NCBI GenBank assembly: GCA_030549775.1
Contig: CM060171.1
Span: 8,801,289-8,865,288 of the forward strand
Length of the DNA: 64,000 nt
From: Tamarix chinensis
Taxonomy: Eukaryota > Streptophyta > Magnoliopsida > Caryophyllales > Tamaricaceae
Direction of reading: 5' to 3'
Shown here: positions 12,625 through 26,095 of the stretch, one piece after another
How the letters are laid out: the number at the start of each line of letters is the position of its first letter
How positions within the stretch are numbered: position 1 is the stretch's first letter
Position numbers and translations under genes: made by a program
The notes under the pieces: generated by a model
What the model was told of the DNA's origin: nothing
Seen by the model: only the letters and a program-made list of their open reading frames with translations
Databases searched by the model: none

Positions 12625-15600
12625 ATGGATAGAAAGTGGATGCATGCAAATCATATGAGTGAAGAATCTAATGATGGAGTAGAGGATTTTATCAATTTTA
12701 TTCCTATTCATTTCAAAAACCTTGACCTAGTAAAGTATCCCTACACTAAGTGTTATCATTCGATGAAGATGATATTGCATGAAATCAGGAGTAATTTATT
12801 GATGTGTGACATGAACGATACATTTGAGGTTGAATTATTTGAAAACGTGAAAAATATAATATGAGATAACTTTAATAATCATCCTGATATGTTTGATAAG
12901 TTGGTTGAAAATGCAAAGATTGTATGATAGGAATTAAAATTTCACAATTTATTGGTTGTGATAAGATTATACAATTTCAAAGCAAGTAATGGATGGAGTG
13001 AAAAGGGTTGTTTCTCGTTACTTAAGCTATTGAGGAAAATTCTTCTTAAGGATCATGTTCTTCCTAGTCACCCTTATAAGGTGAAGAAGGTTTTCTACTC
13101 TATCGGATTAAATTATGAAAAAAATTCATGTTTTCTATAATGATTGCTTCATATAATAGAATGAAAATTCATCAGTGGACTATTGTCATGAATGCCAAGG
13201 GCCGCAGTAAAAGAAGGATGGTGTTCATCAAATGTGTTGTGGCATTTTCCAATTATACCTAGATTTTGACATTTGTTTAATAACCTACAAGAATCAAAGA
13301 ATTTTACATTGAATGTGGCTAAGAGGATCTGTGATGGGAGACATAAAAATCTAGCATATTCTCCTCATTTAATGGCCTTTGATAATAAGTTCTCCAATTT
13401 TGTTTGTGAATTAAAGAAAATATGTATTGCACTATCTACTGATCAAATTAATCGTTTTAGTGGGAATGTGAACTATAATATGTGGCTAGTGATATTTTCA
13501 ATATATACTTTTCAAGAAAAGTAAGTACTTGATGTTGTCCTTGATAATTTCTGGGCTTAATCTCCCAAGATATGATATATATGTTAATTTATCTCCTTTT
13601 ATTGATTATTTGAAACTTATGTGGGACCATGGGGTTAGTGTATTGATGCAAATTACCAAATGATTTAACTTGGGCATAATGCTATTTCGCATGATAAAAT
13701 ATTTTCTAGCATGATAACATCTTTGGATATAGTGTTATGGGAATTATGCATGTTCTATATGTGAGGATAACACAAACTACTATCAGTTAAAATATAGAAG
13801 GAAGACTACCTATCTCAGACATTACACATTCTTGCTTACTAACCATCATTATCTTATGAACCAAAAGGTCTCTAAGGGTATTCAAATGAGGCATTACCTC
13901 CTAGGCCTTTGAGAGGGGATCAAGTGTGTGAAAAGATGTGGTACTTGAGTTTTCCGTTTGATAAAAAAGGAATGCCAAAGCATTTCCCTTAGATAGTTGG
14001 AAGATGAACTCCATATTCTATCCCCTTCTGTATTAGAAAACTTTGTATTCCTAGCATTACCTCGATGTCATGCATAACAAGAATAACATATCTGATATTC
14101 TTATTGGTATAATTCTAAATGTTCATTTCAAAAAACAAAAAACATGTAAACAATGTTAAGAAGATTTTAATTCACATAGATATCAAAAATGAATTAAAAC
14201 CAATGAATGTAAGAGACTAAATGTTTCTACCTCAGGCATGTTATACTCTATCCAAAAAGAAGAGTATTTCTTTTTTCTAGTGCTCATGTGGAGTTAAAGT
14301 TCTTGATAAGTATACATTAAACATATTAAGCCTTGTGTCCATGAAAGAATTGAAGTTTTTTTGGAACAAAATCTCACAATCATCATATTCTCCTCCAAAA
14401 TTTGCTAGTTATTGCTATACATTTTGTTATGCTTGACCAAGTTTGAAACATCATCTTTATGATTTATATTTTCTTTAATGATTCGTGCAACACTTTTATT
14501 GATCCTAATTGGTTAAAATCAATATAATGATAACTCATCATTACATCATGTTTGCTTGAGATATATTTTCCACCATCATTTTTTATCATCATGGTTCATT
14601 TTAATGCTCATTTGGTTAAGGAGGTAAAATTATGTGGCCTAGTTCATAGTCGTTAGATATATCCCTTCAACCATATGATGAATTAAAGTATGTGAGAAAT
14701 CATAATAGACCCAAAGGGTGTATTATTGAAGCTTACTTGTAGAGAAGACAACTAAACTTTGTTGTGAATTTTTTTCCTAAAGCCCATGCCATAGACCTTC
14801 CAAGACCAGGAAATAATAGTATGCATGAAGGCATGGGTAAAGGATGTCGTGTGGTCATCATTCATGATTCTAACATGCTTGTATATGCTAGTTTTTATGT
14901 CCTTCATCACAAAAATAATGGGGAACCCTATTTAAAGGAACACATAGATATTTTAAGGTATTTGCATCCATCCAAAAGTTATATAAAAAAAAGGCTACTA
15001 GAACAACATAATGGTTCATTTAAGCATTAGTTAATGGAGGAGATACTAAGGGATGATACTATATCATCATTTAACACATTATTTTATTTATCAAAGGAAT
15101 CATCATCTCAAGTTTTGCACTATGAGTATTTTTTTTAATAATCAACGGGTATAATTTCTACACAAAGGCCTATGATGATGAGAGTGATATTCAAAATAGC
15201 AGGGTTGTCATTAGTATTGGAAACATTTCATACTTTGAGTTCTAGAGACAAATATTTGATATATATGAAAAAATGTCACACTATGGGGCCATTGAAGATA
15301 TATGGGAATTGGATTATTCCACTTTTAGGGTTATTTTTTGTGCAAGTAGGTTAACAATCAACTAGGTATATCATCTAAAGATATAGCACTCATTTAGGTT
15401 AATCTTAATATGATTGGTCATACATAGGATCCATTTATATTTTCATCACAAGTAAAATAAGTGTTTTTTGTTATTAAAATAATAGATAACTATTGTTATA
15501 TTGTATTCCCATCAAAGAGTTAGAATTTTAAAGATGGGTAAAATAATGTTTTAGAGGGGGAATTTGTTTTACCCCTTGATTTACTAGCTTCTTCCAACCA
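12625..15600 (+). pseudogene. CACTA (En/Spm) transposase remnant: transposase-associated, TNP2, DUF4218 and DUF4216 parts
   Basis: The parts appear in the usual order for plant CACTA transposases. At 12625-12860 a frame opens MDRKWMHANHMSEE and continues DGVEDFINF, the N-terminal transposase-associated domain. From 12952 to about 13950, across several frames, come the TNP2 parts: a 'LPSHPYKVKK...GLNYEK' stretch, 'MLSLIISGLNLPRYDIYV' near 13530, and 'ACPICED' followed by 'HYTFLLTNHH' near 13750-13850. From about 14690 to 15030 a frame reads KYVRNHNRPKG and later YLKEHIDILRYLHP, as in DUF4218. At about 15165-15590 'HYGAIEDIWELDYSTFRV' and 'DPFIFSSQVK' mark DUF4216. Numerous stops and frameshifts interrupt it, so no active enzyme is made. 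Such proteins bind element ends and catalyse excision in the nucleus; here that function is lost. Confidence 0.85.
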
Positions 15601-16299
15601 TGATGATCATGAAACCGATGAAAATTTCCTATGAGATGATCATGATGAGTTTTTTTTTCTTTTTTTTAGCGGCCGAACTTGATTCAATACATACAAAAAG
15701 ATGTAACGTAATATATGCATGTAAGTATTACTTAATAAATATTACAATTTCTCAACTTGAATTTTTTTTTTCTTTTTCCCATAAAATAATAATAATTGAG
15801 GCCATGATATACCTTATATGGATGCATCAATAAAGCAAATGAAGCTTGTTTTGAATATAATGGTAAACTTAATTTGTGTAAGCATAATGGTAAACTTAAT
15901 TTATATATTTATTACCTAATCATCTTCCATAAATATATGTAAATTAAAATAAATACATTAAGAAATGGATATTGATTTTAAACTATTAACATGTATTGAA
16001 AAAAGTATAATTTAAGTAGTTGTTAGGTCTTTTATGAAATAAAAAAATGCAACAATAATTCTAGAATAGTCTAATTAGAAATTCGTGGCTTGATTTTTGT
16101 TTTTGTCACCATATTTTGCTATTGAATATTAGTAGCTAGGATTGTTGGTTCTATTTATGTAAATGCTAAATTTGAATACACCAAGCAGTGATTCTTGTGT
16201 TTTTGGTCATTTATGTAATTAATATGTGATTCCAAGCATTTGAAGCTTGGGTATTTGTAAATAGTAGGTATATATAATTGATGGAATGAATATAATAAC
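15601..16299 (+). other. 3' non-coding part of the CACTA element
   Basis: Between the DUF4216 relic and the subterminal repeats. A T-rich run followed by TAG near 15645-15670 resembles a splice acceptor of the old transposase transcript. No other gene is visible. Confidence 0.4.
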
Positions 16300-16651
16300 A
16301 CCTTTAAAAAAAATTATCTAAATTTTGTGATGATGGTTGTTGTTGTGATAATCCCATCAAATAATAATTTTAAAAGTCAATAAAAACTAATGATTGTTAT
16401 CTTAAAGACTACTACCATAGTTGTTAAAAACATCATTGTAGAGAACTTCTAATGCCAACTTCTAACAATATTTCATCATTATTTAATGGAATTTAACATC
16501 AAATTTTTAATGAAGAGCCTAAATAGAAAAAATATACAATGGTGGTGCTACTAACTTCATTGAAGGTTCTTACAGAGCTTGATATAACATCGAATGAAAA
16601 CGGTTATTGATTGAGTTTTCTTAATCACCATAAAAAGATTTTTTCATAGTG
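16300..16651 (+). mobile_element. Right end of the CACTA element with subterminal repeats
   Basis: The sequence ends TTTTTTCATAGTG at 16651, so its reverse complement begins CACTATGAAAAAATC, a CACTA terminus. Just inside are repeated subterminal motifs (GTTGTTGTTGTGATAAT, TAGTTGTTAAAAACATC, AATGATTGTTATC), where the element's own proteins normally bind. It lies 3' of the TNP2/DUF4216 remnant in the correct orientation. The three following bases are ATG; the matching left copy could not be fixed. Confidence 0.6.
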
Positions 16652-19480
16652 ATGTAAAATTTCAAATCAAAAACTCCTAAAATATATGAAATAAACCCTT
16701 AATAATCTTGAAATAATTTTTAAAAATCTATAATAAATAGACTAAACCCTAACCAAAAAATAAAATCCTAAAAGCAAGGAAATAAAAAAAGGATAAAAAT
16801 TAAAATAAAAGTAATTAAAAAGGATTAAATTACAACCCTGAGGGGTCTCTATCTGGCATCAATCATGGTCAATAGAAGCACCCAAACCACTAGGCCATCA
16901 TTGGCTCATTGATAACGTAGTACACTAAATTATATAAAACATAATACTGGAGCCTATTGAATCCAACAACATATGCAAGCTGATAAGCAAATTATTTTCT
17001 CTATTTTCACTTTAATTTGACTCAATTTTGTGAACTTGAGTCATATGATTTATGAGATTTATGGTATTTTATGTCTCTTTTTCTCACTATTTCTCTCTTG
17101 GTATTTGTTTTTAGGGGATTTGTACAAAAGCACACAAATCTAAGGAAAAGAGCACTAATTCAGAGCAAAGACTATACTTGGAAGGCATTGAAGGAAAAGG
17201 AACCAATCCCATCTTCATATAGAGATAGGAAGAAGGTTAAGGAGTCAAAAATAAGATTAAAAAATCATTTTTTTACAAAGACAAAGTCGCACACAGTTTA
17301 GTGCACCAGCGTGGCACAACTATGCACCAAAGGGGAATAAGAGTAGTAAAAGGTTAAGCAAAGATAAGTTGCATGGTCTACCCATGAAAAATTGGCATTT
17401 CTATGTAGAATCCATTTACAAGCCAATGAGAGAAGAAAATATTCTTGTTTTAACCCGACAAGCCAAGCATGTCCATGTAGAAGAAGGTTATATGATTTTT
17501 AAACATGACTCGACCCTCTCTTTGTAGAGTTGATTTGATTTTTGCACTATAGAATATTTTAGGCTTTTCTTTTCTCCCTTTCTCTCTAATTAAAACTCCA
17601 TCTTTGTACCTTGGATTCTATTATTTTAATCTTGGTTTTAGCTTTATTTTTAGTTTGTACACATACTTTTGATATTAGATTTTAATGTTCATGATCTTTG
17701 GTTCTTTATTTATATTTTTCTCATGTTAGTTATGCTCCTAAATTTTATTTCTCTCATTTTACTACAATCATGAGTAAGTAGACATCTTTTTTAGGGTTAA
17801 ATTAGATCTATTTTGGTGTCATGATGATAGATTGATACATGTGTTGTCTTTATAGTTTTTATGCATTGTTTCTTATATTAGAAATGACTATCATGAGTTG
17901 GCTTTGAAAAAATTTGACTCACCTATATGTCTACTATAACTAAAAGGTTGAAATCACTTATAGAAATTAATATATGAATGGGGAAAAAGCAATCATGAAA
18001 GTAGACATTTATTTCTAAGGGACTATTAAACCGGTGATGCTTAATGGGTTTTATTTAATTTATTAGTCATAAAATTGGTCAATTAATTATGTTGAATGCA
18101 TTTTTAGACCTTAAATGAGGCTATCAGATCACACTAGATTGTTATTCACATCCATTTTAACTAAAGTATAATGCCACATTAATTTTTTGATTGTATACCG
18201 AGGTTGAGATCATAGTTGAATCTTAGATTTCATTATCGTTGTTCTCGAATATTTTTTTTTAGTCATTGCATTCATTTTTATAATCCATGTCAATATTTTC
18301 ACTCCTATTTAACCTAGATAGATGAAATAGTGAACATCAGTACTCAACAATAAATTTCCTATGGGATACAACCTTGATGTACTAGAGAAATGATGTGAGG
18401 GAAGGACCACCGAAATATGGGTTCGAAAATGAAGATGAAAATGAGAAAATATATGAACTAAGTAATACTTAATTCATATACTTGAATCTACCACTTGAGA
18501 AATGCAGCAATCAAGATAAAAGAGACAAAAATTTTGGGGGAGAATGAACCAAGGTATTCACTAACCATGGAGGTGTATATATTTCAACCACAAGGGAGGA
18601 ATGACAGGCAAAAGACCTCTCCATTTAGCCATTCCTTACCCTTTTATAGTGTTAGAATCATCTAGTTATAAAGTAACCAGTCCCAACTAGATATATGGGT
18701 TGGTTCGAAATTAAATTATCTAGTTACTCATTATGTAACTATCTTGGTTTAATTCTAACCAAGCTTTACCTCGTTTTCCCCACCCATTTTGGTCGTGTGT
18801 CCTACCCTTCCCCAACCCATGCTTGGCTGATTTGGGTTGAGTGAAAGTAAGCTCCCTTAAGTATATGCTATTACATGATTAAAACTAAATAAAACGCTAA
18901 AACGTAAAGTCAACCTGTGATGAGATTGGCAGGATACCAACTTCTTCCTTCCTTATGTCTTTTCAGGCTATCGAGAATTGGTGCCCTTCTGGGCATGTTT
19001 TACAGGCTGGAATGGCGGCGGTGAGGGTTATGATATGTGGCATGTAGGAGAGTCATGAAAAGGTGTAAAATTAGGGTGGGAAAGGTGGATGGAAAGGGGT
19101 TGCAAAGTGTGTGGGCTTTGGGAGGGAAAGTTGGCTATAAAAAGGCTATAAAAGAGGCTTGGTATATAGGTTGTAAAAATAGGGTGGCTTGAGGTGAGCT
19201 TGCATGGCTCTTGTTTTACGTGGAAGAGGTGTTTTAAGGGGTTGTTTGGTTTGCTCTTAGTCAGGCTACAAAAATGGTAGGTTGGGAAGGCAATTTGCAA
19301 GTCTTATATGGCCTCCTTGGTTGTAAGAAAAATGAAGATAATTTAGTGGAGTCATTCCTAAGTTAGAAGAATTTTTTGTTCTTCTAATTTGGGGAGAAGA
19401 GTGGTTAATGTTAGGTCTAGTGAAGGGTGTGAAGGGGATGCTTCTACATAACCATAGAAGAATATTAATACAGACCATGC
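16652..19480. other. Anonymous repeat-like DNA; possible LTR ends
   Basis: No protein family was recognised. Near 18345-18375 the phrase ACAATAAATTTCCTATGGGATACAA resembles, as I recall, the 'cctgtgggatacgac' phrase common at the ends of some plant gypsy LTRs (Athila/Tat-like), so about 17-18.4 kb may be such a fragment. From 18400 to 19480 base strand bias changes; reading frames on the minus strand at 19028-19478 are pyrimidine-rich low-information sequence. I see no supportable gene. Confidence 0.25.
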
Positions 19481-22127
19481 ATTAGGATCACACAATGGAA
19501 AACATATTATAAATCTTCATTTAATGACCACATATTTTCTAGTTATTAAGATAACTCATTCGACCACACCCGATTCTACTCCATGAAAAAAAGTCATGTT
19601 AACATGTACACACAATGAGATACCACACTCACCGCAAGGGGTCAAGATATATTGAAGATGATTTTATCTTGGGATACCACACCCATCACACATTGAATGG
19701 ATCCACAAGGGATAACACACAATGGAATACCATACCCATCACATGTGGTTAGAGTACATCAAGGGGGCTTATATTGAGATACCTCACCCATCACACCTTG
19801 AATGCATCTGTCATGAGGGCTATAAAAGTTGGGATACCACACCTGCCTTAGCAATAGACAATATAAAGTGTTAGGGGCTTCACTAGGGCACGTCACCTAC
19901 TCATACTACCTCAAAGATATGTGCATACCCCTACTGACCACAACCCTATAGAGAAAGAAATATTTATTGAGTGAAATGATAAAAACATAGGGCGATATGC
20001 CCACTAATTCCCTATTAGCTATCCCAAAAGTCAGAGAAAAAGGCTCGAATAAAATTTTAATCCATTATTATTAATTACTAAGTGATATGACAAATCATAA
20101 TTTAATTCCATTACTAACTAATTGGACATTTCCAAGTGATAACATGAAACATATCACAAGGCATATAAACAACCAATTGGGTGTTTAGAAGTGACACCAA
20201 ACTTAAACACTCAAGGCCCATAATATTATCATTTTGATACATATTAAATTCAGGTTAAGCATGGTTGAAATCATGATTAAAATATTGTAATTACATAGAA
20301 ACATTAATATAGAAGCCTTACAGAAATAACATTAAGTATCAAGAAAACATGGAGAAATGTTAATGGACCAATTGATTGGTCCTTGAGACTAATCGATTAT
20401 ATGGTTGTACTAGACATAAGAAGAAAATAAAACCAACAAGCAAGTCGATTGGTTGGTTCCATCAATTGACTATTCATGTGAAACCAGTCGATAGGTTTGA
20501 CCAAACCGATTAATGGGTATAGATCGGACCACTCTAATCATAAGGCCACCAATCGATGGGTTTGGTGGACCGATCTACTATTCTTGCAACCAGCTAATCA
20601 AAATTTCTAGGCTGAGCAATTATTCATACAACTAGTCGATCGATCCAACATATTGATAGACTGATCTAGGTGAAACGACACCGAGACCTACGATCCGCTT
20701 AAAAAGAATTTACACAACTTTAGCATATTAATTCTAGCATGATTCTATGTCATAAAACATATAAAAAGACATATAAACACACATAAAATTAGATAAATAC
20801 ATTGTATAGTCGGCATTTAGCAAGAGCATGCTCAAAACTACCAAAATTATATATAATAATAAAGAACTCAAAACATGATTAAACATAAAAAATGAAAACC
20901 TTACCACATGCTCAAATCTAAGAACTCAGCTAACTCATGCACACCACATAGATACACCAAGAACATAAAACTACAACAGACAACAAATTTTCTTATTCAT
21001 ATTAGAGATAAGATTTCCTTGCCTTTAAGAAGGTATTCTAGCACAAAATACTCCCAACTTGACAGTTGTTTACCAAGACCTCAATTCCTAAGAGAATTAG
21101 GAGTTAAAGTGATTAAACATATTTTTCCAAAACTTAATAAAATGAAATTAGAAGAAGAAGAGAAATTCTATAGGTTAACATTTTCTCAAAACATAATTTC
21201 AAGAAGAAGAAAGTTAAGATCTCCAACCTTTTTTCAAAACCTTAATACTTCCTTACTTAAGAGAAATAAGGGAGAGTTAAAGGTGAGATTAGGAGAATAA
21301 ATAAGAGACAAGAATTCAACCAAAAGATGAGGAAACAAGAGGCAAGCCTCTATTTTTCTCAGTAGAGAAGAAAAGGAAGAAAAATTGGAGAATGCCCAAC
21401 ACTAGATAAATTTTCACAAAGGAAAAAGGAAAGAATGAGCAAATGCACGTGATAAAGAGTGAATTGAATCATGAATGGAGTCTATAAGTGAGAGTGTTGG
21501 TCTACATACACAAGTAGGAGAGAGAGAGGTCTAACTTAGATTGAGTGTGGAAACTAAGGTGCAAGGGAAACACATGATAAGGTAAGGGAGGTAGAGTGTG
21601 ACCAGGGAAAGGTATAGCAAAGGGTTGGTCAGTCAAAGAAGAGGTGTAGAAATTCAAACACACAACCATGGGTACCAAAAGAGAAAGGAAAGTAAAAGAG
21701 AGGAGATAGAAGGTGAGAAATGCCTAAAAAATGTTTTGGGGAAAACTTTAGCTTAATAAAATCATAGATGACCTAAAGTATTTTAAAAATAATTCCAAAG
21801 TACTAAAATATGCTTATTAGCGCAAATATATTATAATTATAAATTTTCATAAATATTGAAAATAAATTCAAATCAAAATTATAAAAAGATCTAAAATTGT
21901 AAGATAACCAGTCAATCGGTTTGATTAAATCAGTCGACTAGTTCTTGAGTATTTATGTCAATTGCAAGTTCTTGAGTATACCGATTGATTGGTTAAGAGG
22001 TTAGAAAAACAAGTATATCGATGCACTTGAAATTCACAACTTCAGAAGAATTTCAAGCATTTTCCAAAACTAAAACTTATTTATTTTATATTAATATAAT
22101 TTGAAGGTTTTAGGATAGGGTATTACA
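19480..22127 (-). mobile_element. LTR fragment E (CGACTGGTT family), minus orientation
   Basis: The right edge reads GATAGGGTATTACA ending at 22127, so the minus strand starts TGTAATACCCTATCC, the start type of the gypsy LTRs here. Repeated motifs (CCAATTGATTGG, CAAGTCGATTGGTTGG, CCAGTCGATAGG, CAGTCAATCGG) lie at 20370-20690 and 21905-22025, as in LTRs C and D. A 53-bp tandem array lies at 19617-19855. The left (3') end was not found, so the left limit is approximate. A 130-residue frame at 20908-21300 is unlike known proteins and is probably LTR leader sequence. Confidence 0.55.
19617..19855. repeat. Degenerate ~53-bp tandem array inside LTR E
   Basis: Units carry GGGATACCACACCCATCACA at about 19619, 19672, 19724, 19776 and 19831, followed by variable GGATC/AAGGG sequence. 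The spacing is 52-55 bp. It sits towards the 3' side of the LTR, where LTRs H, A, G and D carry their own unrelated arrays. Confidence 0.7.
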
Positions 22128-22788
22128 AGAATTTTCAGTAAACGTCACACCACTATAGGATTTTCTAGCACGTGAATGTTGAGTTTTAAATATTAGCTCA
22201 TGTTTTCATTCCCCTCTCACTCGGCCACCATTTATATGGTGTAAACATATTCACCATCTGCGTTGTGTATACTATTGGCATCATCATAAAAACATTAATT
22301 TTTAAAATTGAAGTATCTCTTAGTAAGATTATGTAACACACCCCAATTTTTATTGTTGAAACTTTTTATTTAAGATAAGGTTTTGTAGAAGTAAAATAAA
22401 AATATTGGTGTGTCAACATCACATCTAACATAAGAGAAACCATACCCATTTGTCTTATGTGAGATACAAGGCTAAAATTCGTACAAATAAGAACATTCAA
22501 AAGAGATACACCTATTGAATAAAACAAAAGTAGAAGTATATTAATGTCATACAAATAGGATTAAGGGAACAAGGATGCAAAAGAATATAATAGTTTAAAT
22601 ATTTGACAAAAGACAAAAAGAAAACCCAATCATGGATCAAAATAACTCAACGCTAGATAGTATAACTCTTGGGCCAAAACCCACATAACATCTATTGGCT
22701 ATCATCGCCATAAAGCTAATCGTCATAATCTTCCACACCATCATCTACACACCTAAATAAGAGCTAGGATCATCGTAACAAAAGGTAT

Positions 22789-22812
22789 TGTCAGTACAAG
22801 GAGTACTAAGTA
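22789..22812. promoter_or_regulatory. Conserved LTR imperfect palindrome in C, left LTR
   Basis: TGTCAGTACAAGGAGTACTA followed by AGTA. The right LTR has a more decayed copy, AATTAATACGAGGAGTACTA, at about 52669-52688. Confidence 0.55.
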
Positions 22813-24967
22813 AGAACAATGCTACACTGTCACATCATAAGTCTCATACTACAAGATGATCGGGATACACATAGAACTCATGATTGCAACATATATTAGG
22901 TAATTAACTAAGACATGCGTAAAGCATGCATCTCATTCAGGAATAAGTACAAAGGGTAGTAATGAGCCAAGCTACTCGTGATTTTTTTAGTTAAATGAGT
23001 CAAACCCAAACCTTAGTGTTATACTCCTCTTAAGGATGAAAAAAATTGGGATCGGCTTATTTATACACTAGGATTGTGAGCACAACTTATTCATTTAGTT
23101 AAATAAGCCAAGCTTAAGCTATAGTTTGAAGGCTCATTTATTATACAAGTAGAGACCGAGATTTGGGGTGCTTAGATTGGCACATTTACTGTACTAAAGT
23201 ATAAATAATAACATGATAGTGTAGAGATGAAGACCTTATAATAACATCCACGCACATTCCATCATTATAGCCTCATAAGTCCATTTTTTAAGAGATTTAA
23301 GCTACTGCACTAACTCTTCACCATGAATTTTTCATGATAGCTTAACAAATAGGATAGGACATTCCATCTTACCACTAATGGACAAATACTCCAAGGGAAT
23401 AACCCCTCTCTCCATAATGGAAATATAATACACTAGGCATTAAAAAAAGAGTATCCCGCTCCTCCCACAATGGACAACGACACTATGGGGCTTATATAAG
23501 GACTTTAATGTCCCTCTCATATTGGATACCACATACCAAGAGGCACCAAAACCACCTAGGTGATTTAACCCTTAATTATCGATAACCTCTTAAAGATTAT
23601 AAGTTAAGATTAGTTAGAGAGGCAACACCTGAAGGTAAAATATAACGAAGGCTCATGCCCAGCTAAATCCTAACTAGTTAAATAGGTGGAGAATATAAGC
23701 TCAAAGGAATTCTTATTAACCAAATTATTATATAGAGTGATAACACTTAAACATCGAACCAACCATAAAATCAATGAAGTTTCTCTTCTCTTATATATGA
23801 TTATTCAAGACTAAGATCATAAATACAAATCCAATATTAAAGTGAAACCATAAGTTAAAGCCCTAGGTTAAAAACCCAAAAATATACCAAAATGACTCAA
23901 AGGACCAATTAAATGGTTCAATGTACCAACTAATTGGTCTAGGAACATATACAACAAGAAAAAGAAAACACACAAACTAATCAATTGGTTTGGGAAACTT
24001 GATTGATCAGTAGGACTAGTTGAATAATTTATCCCTTAACTAGTTGACCGGTATAGGGTAGAAGTAGGCTAGAAGTAGATGAAATAAATCACAAACTAGT
24101 TCATTGTTTTTTAAAAAAATAATAAGCTGATCTATCCCTTAACTAGTTGATCATCAAAAGATAAAACAACCCAACCTTTACCAGTTGATTGGTTTTACCC
24201 AAAAGTAGTTGACTGGTTTACTTGGGCAAAATAAATAAAGCGATATAAAGGAGTTGAAATATATTCCAATTTATTCCAAGCACTTCTATCATGCATTCCT
24301 ACTATCAATCATGCTTATAAACATAGTTAAACATGATACAAAATACACAAACCAAATCAATCATGTTAAATCAACACATTAACATGCAACTTCACCTATA
24401 GCTCATAAAATGCCCAAAACATGTTTTCATGTTGTTATACAAAAATCAATACGCCAATTCTTCATGCCATAATTCACACAAAATATAGATACATTGTGGT
24501 ACAAAAAAATCAACTCAGAACATGCTTGTAACCATAAAATATTTTCTCCTTTATTAATGATCTATCTATCAATTTGCATACACGTAAACACAACTAACAC
24601 ATAAAATTAGTACAACCATGTTCCAGAGTAAGACTTATCTTAATTCAAGCAAGCAAAACCAAAAGTAAAATAAAGGATCAAATTAGACTTCAACCTTTTA
24701 AAACTTGAGAATCTTGAGCAAGGAAACAAATGAAAACCTTAACCAAGGCCATGAAATTGGAGAAAATGGAAGGGAAAGATTAGATAAAACAAATCTCAAC
24801 CTCCTTCCAAAGCTAGGATTGTCGATAGGAGTAAATTCACCCAATAACTCAAAGATCTCCTAAATCTAACTTGCTCTTGCTTAAAGAAAACAAAATGAGG
24901 ACATAAAATGGATTATGATAGTAGAAGAAAGGTAGAATACAATCTAAAAATGGAGAATAGTAGTGCA

Positions 24968-24972
24968 AAACT
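24968..24972. repeat. Target-site duplication of H, left copy (AAACT)
   Basis: AAACT directly precedes TGTAACACCC of H and is repeated perfectly at 30541-30545 after its last CA. Confidence 0.85.
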
Positions 24973-25433
24973 TGTAACACCCCCAAATTTACTACTGAAA
25001 ATTTTTGTTTAAATCGAAAGGTTTAGCGGAAGCGAAGGAATTAAAACCGTAAACTTGGGGGTATTACCGCCATACTTAGTACTAGACCGGTTCACTCCTA
25101 CCGTTCCAATACTAAGTGCTAAGGCTAAACTAAACAATCGTTAAGTAAGAATCATCAAAACATGGGTTCATAGTTAACATAGATCACTCCCGAAAACACA
25201 AGTCAACAATAGTTAAAATATCGTTTAGGAATACAACTTAAGAGTACGGTTTCATAACAGGAAGCGTAGTACAAATATAGCTACATAGAGCAGATCTCAA
25301 GGGACCAATATCCAGACCGCCTACTCACTCAAGCCAAGCCTTCCACCCCAAATTAGTAACCGATCAAAACCTGCATAGGAGGTCTGCTCCCCACCATCGG
25401 TGGATCATCACAGGACCCATTCAATCAAGGTAG

Positions 25434-25459
25434 TATCAGTATGGGTCCAATACTGAGTA
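25434..25459. promoter_or_regulatory. Conserved LTR imperfect palindrome in H
   Basis: TATCAGTATGGGTCCAATAC followed by TGAGTA. The two arms (ATCAGTA and TACTGAGT) can pair. The same element occurs 420-540 bases from the 3' end in five other LTRs of the window (A, G, C left, C right, D). Its function is unknown; a processing or termination role is only a guess. Confidence 0.6.
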
Positions 25460-25647
25460 AGGACGCAGGTGCGCTAAGGCCAAGCATATAATCATACCAC
25501 ATAGCACACATAGCACAATCATATAGACAACATGCGATAACCCGCAAGATAAGGTCTGAATACTTTCCGGTGATTTATTCTTTATTCTTATTAATGATAA
25601 TAAGTCCATTTCACACATTCTTCAATAATCCATGTGAGCACGGGAGC

Positions 25648-26095
25648 CCCACTATTATAGCCGGTGGACCAGAAATAAAAACACAGGGTAGGACGCCTCT
25701 AACCACTATTATAGCCGGTGGACCGGAACGAAACGCACAGGGCAGAACGCCTCTGACCACTATTATAGCCGGTGGACGGGAACGAAACGCACAGGACAGA
25801 ACGCCTCTGACCACTATTATAGCCGGAGGACCGGAACGAAACGCACAGGGCAGAACGCCTCTGACCACTATTATAGCCGGTGGACCGGAACGAAACGCAC
25901 AGGGCAGAACGCCTCTGACCACTATTATAGCCGGTGGACCGAAACGAAACGCACAGGGCAGAACGACTCTGACCACTATTATAGCCGGTGGACCGGAACG
26001 AAACGCACAGGGCAGAACGCCTCTGACCACTATTATAGTTGGTGGACCGGAACGAAACGCCTCTGGCCACTATTCTAACCGGTGGACCAGACTGG
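25648..26095. repeat. 54-bp minisatellite in LTR H
   Basis: About seven full and two partial units. Each begins CCACTATTATAGCCGGTGGA and continues with ACGAAACGCACAGGGCAGAACGCCTCTGA. Because the period is divisible by three and units lack stops, long frames stay open on both strands; these are not genes. The same core (CACTATTAT-GCCGGTGG) occurs as a shorter-period array in LTR G and, inverted, in LTR A. Confidence 0.95.

Noticed and set aside
20908..21300. 130-codon frame as a gene
   Set aside because: Lies within LTR E in its leader region, basic low-information composition, no homologous family recognised.
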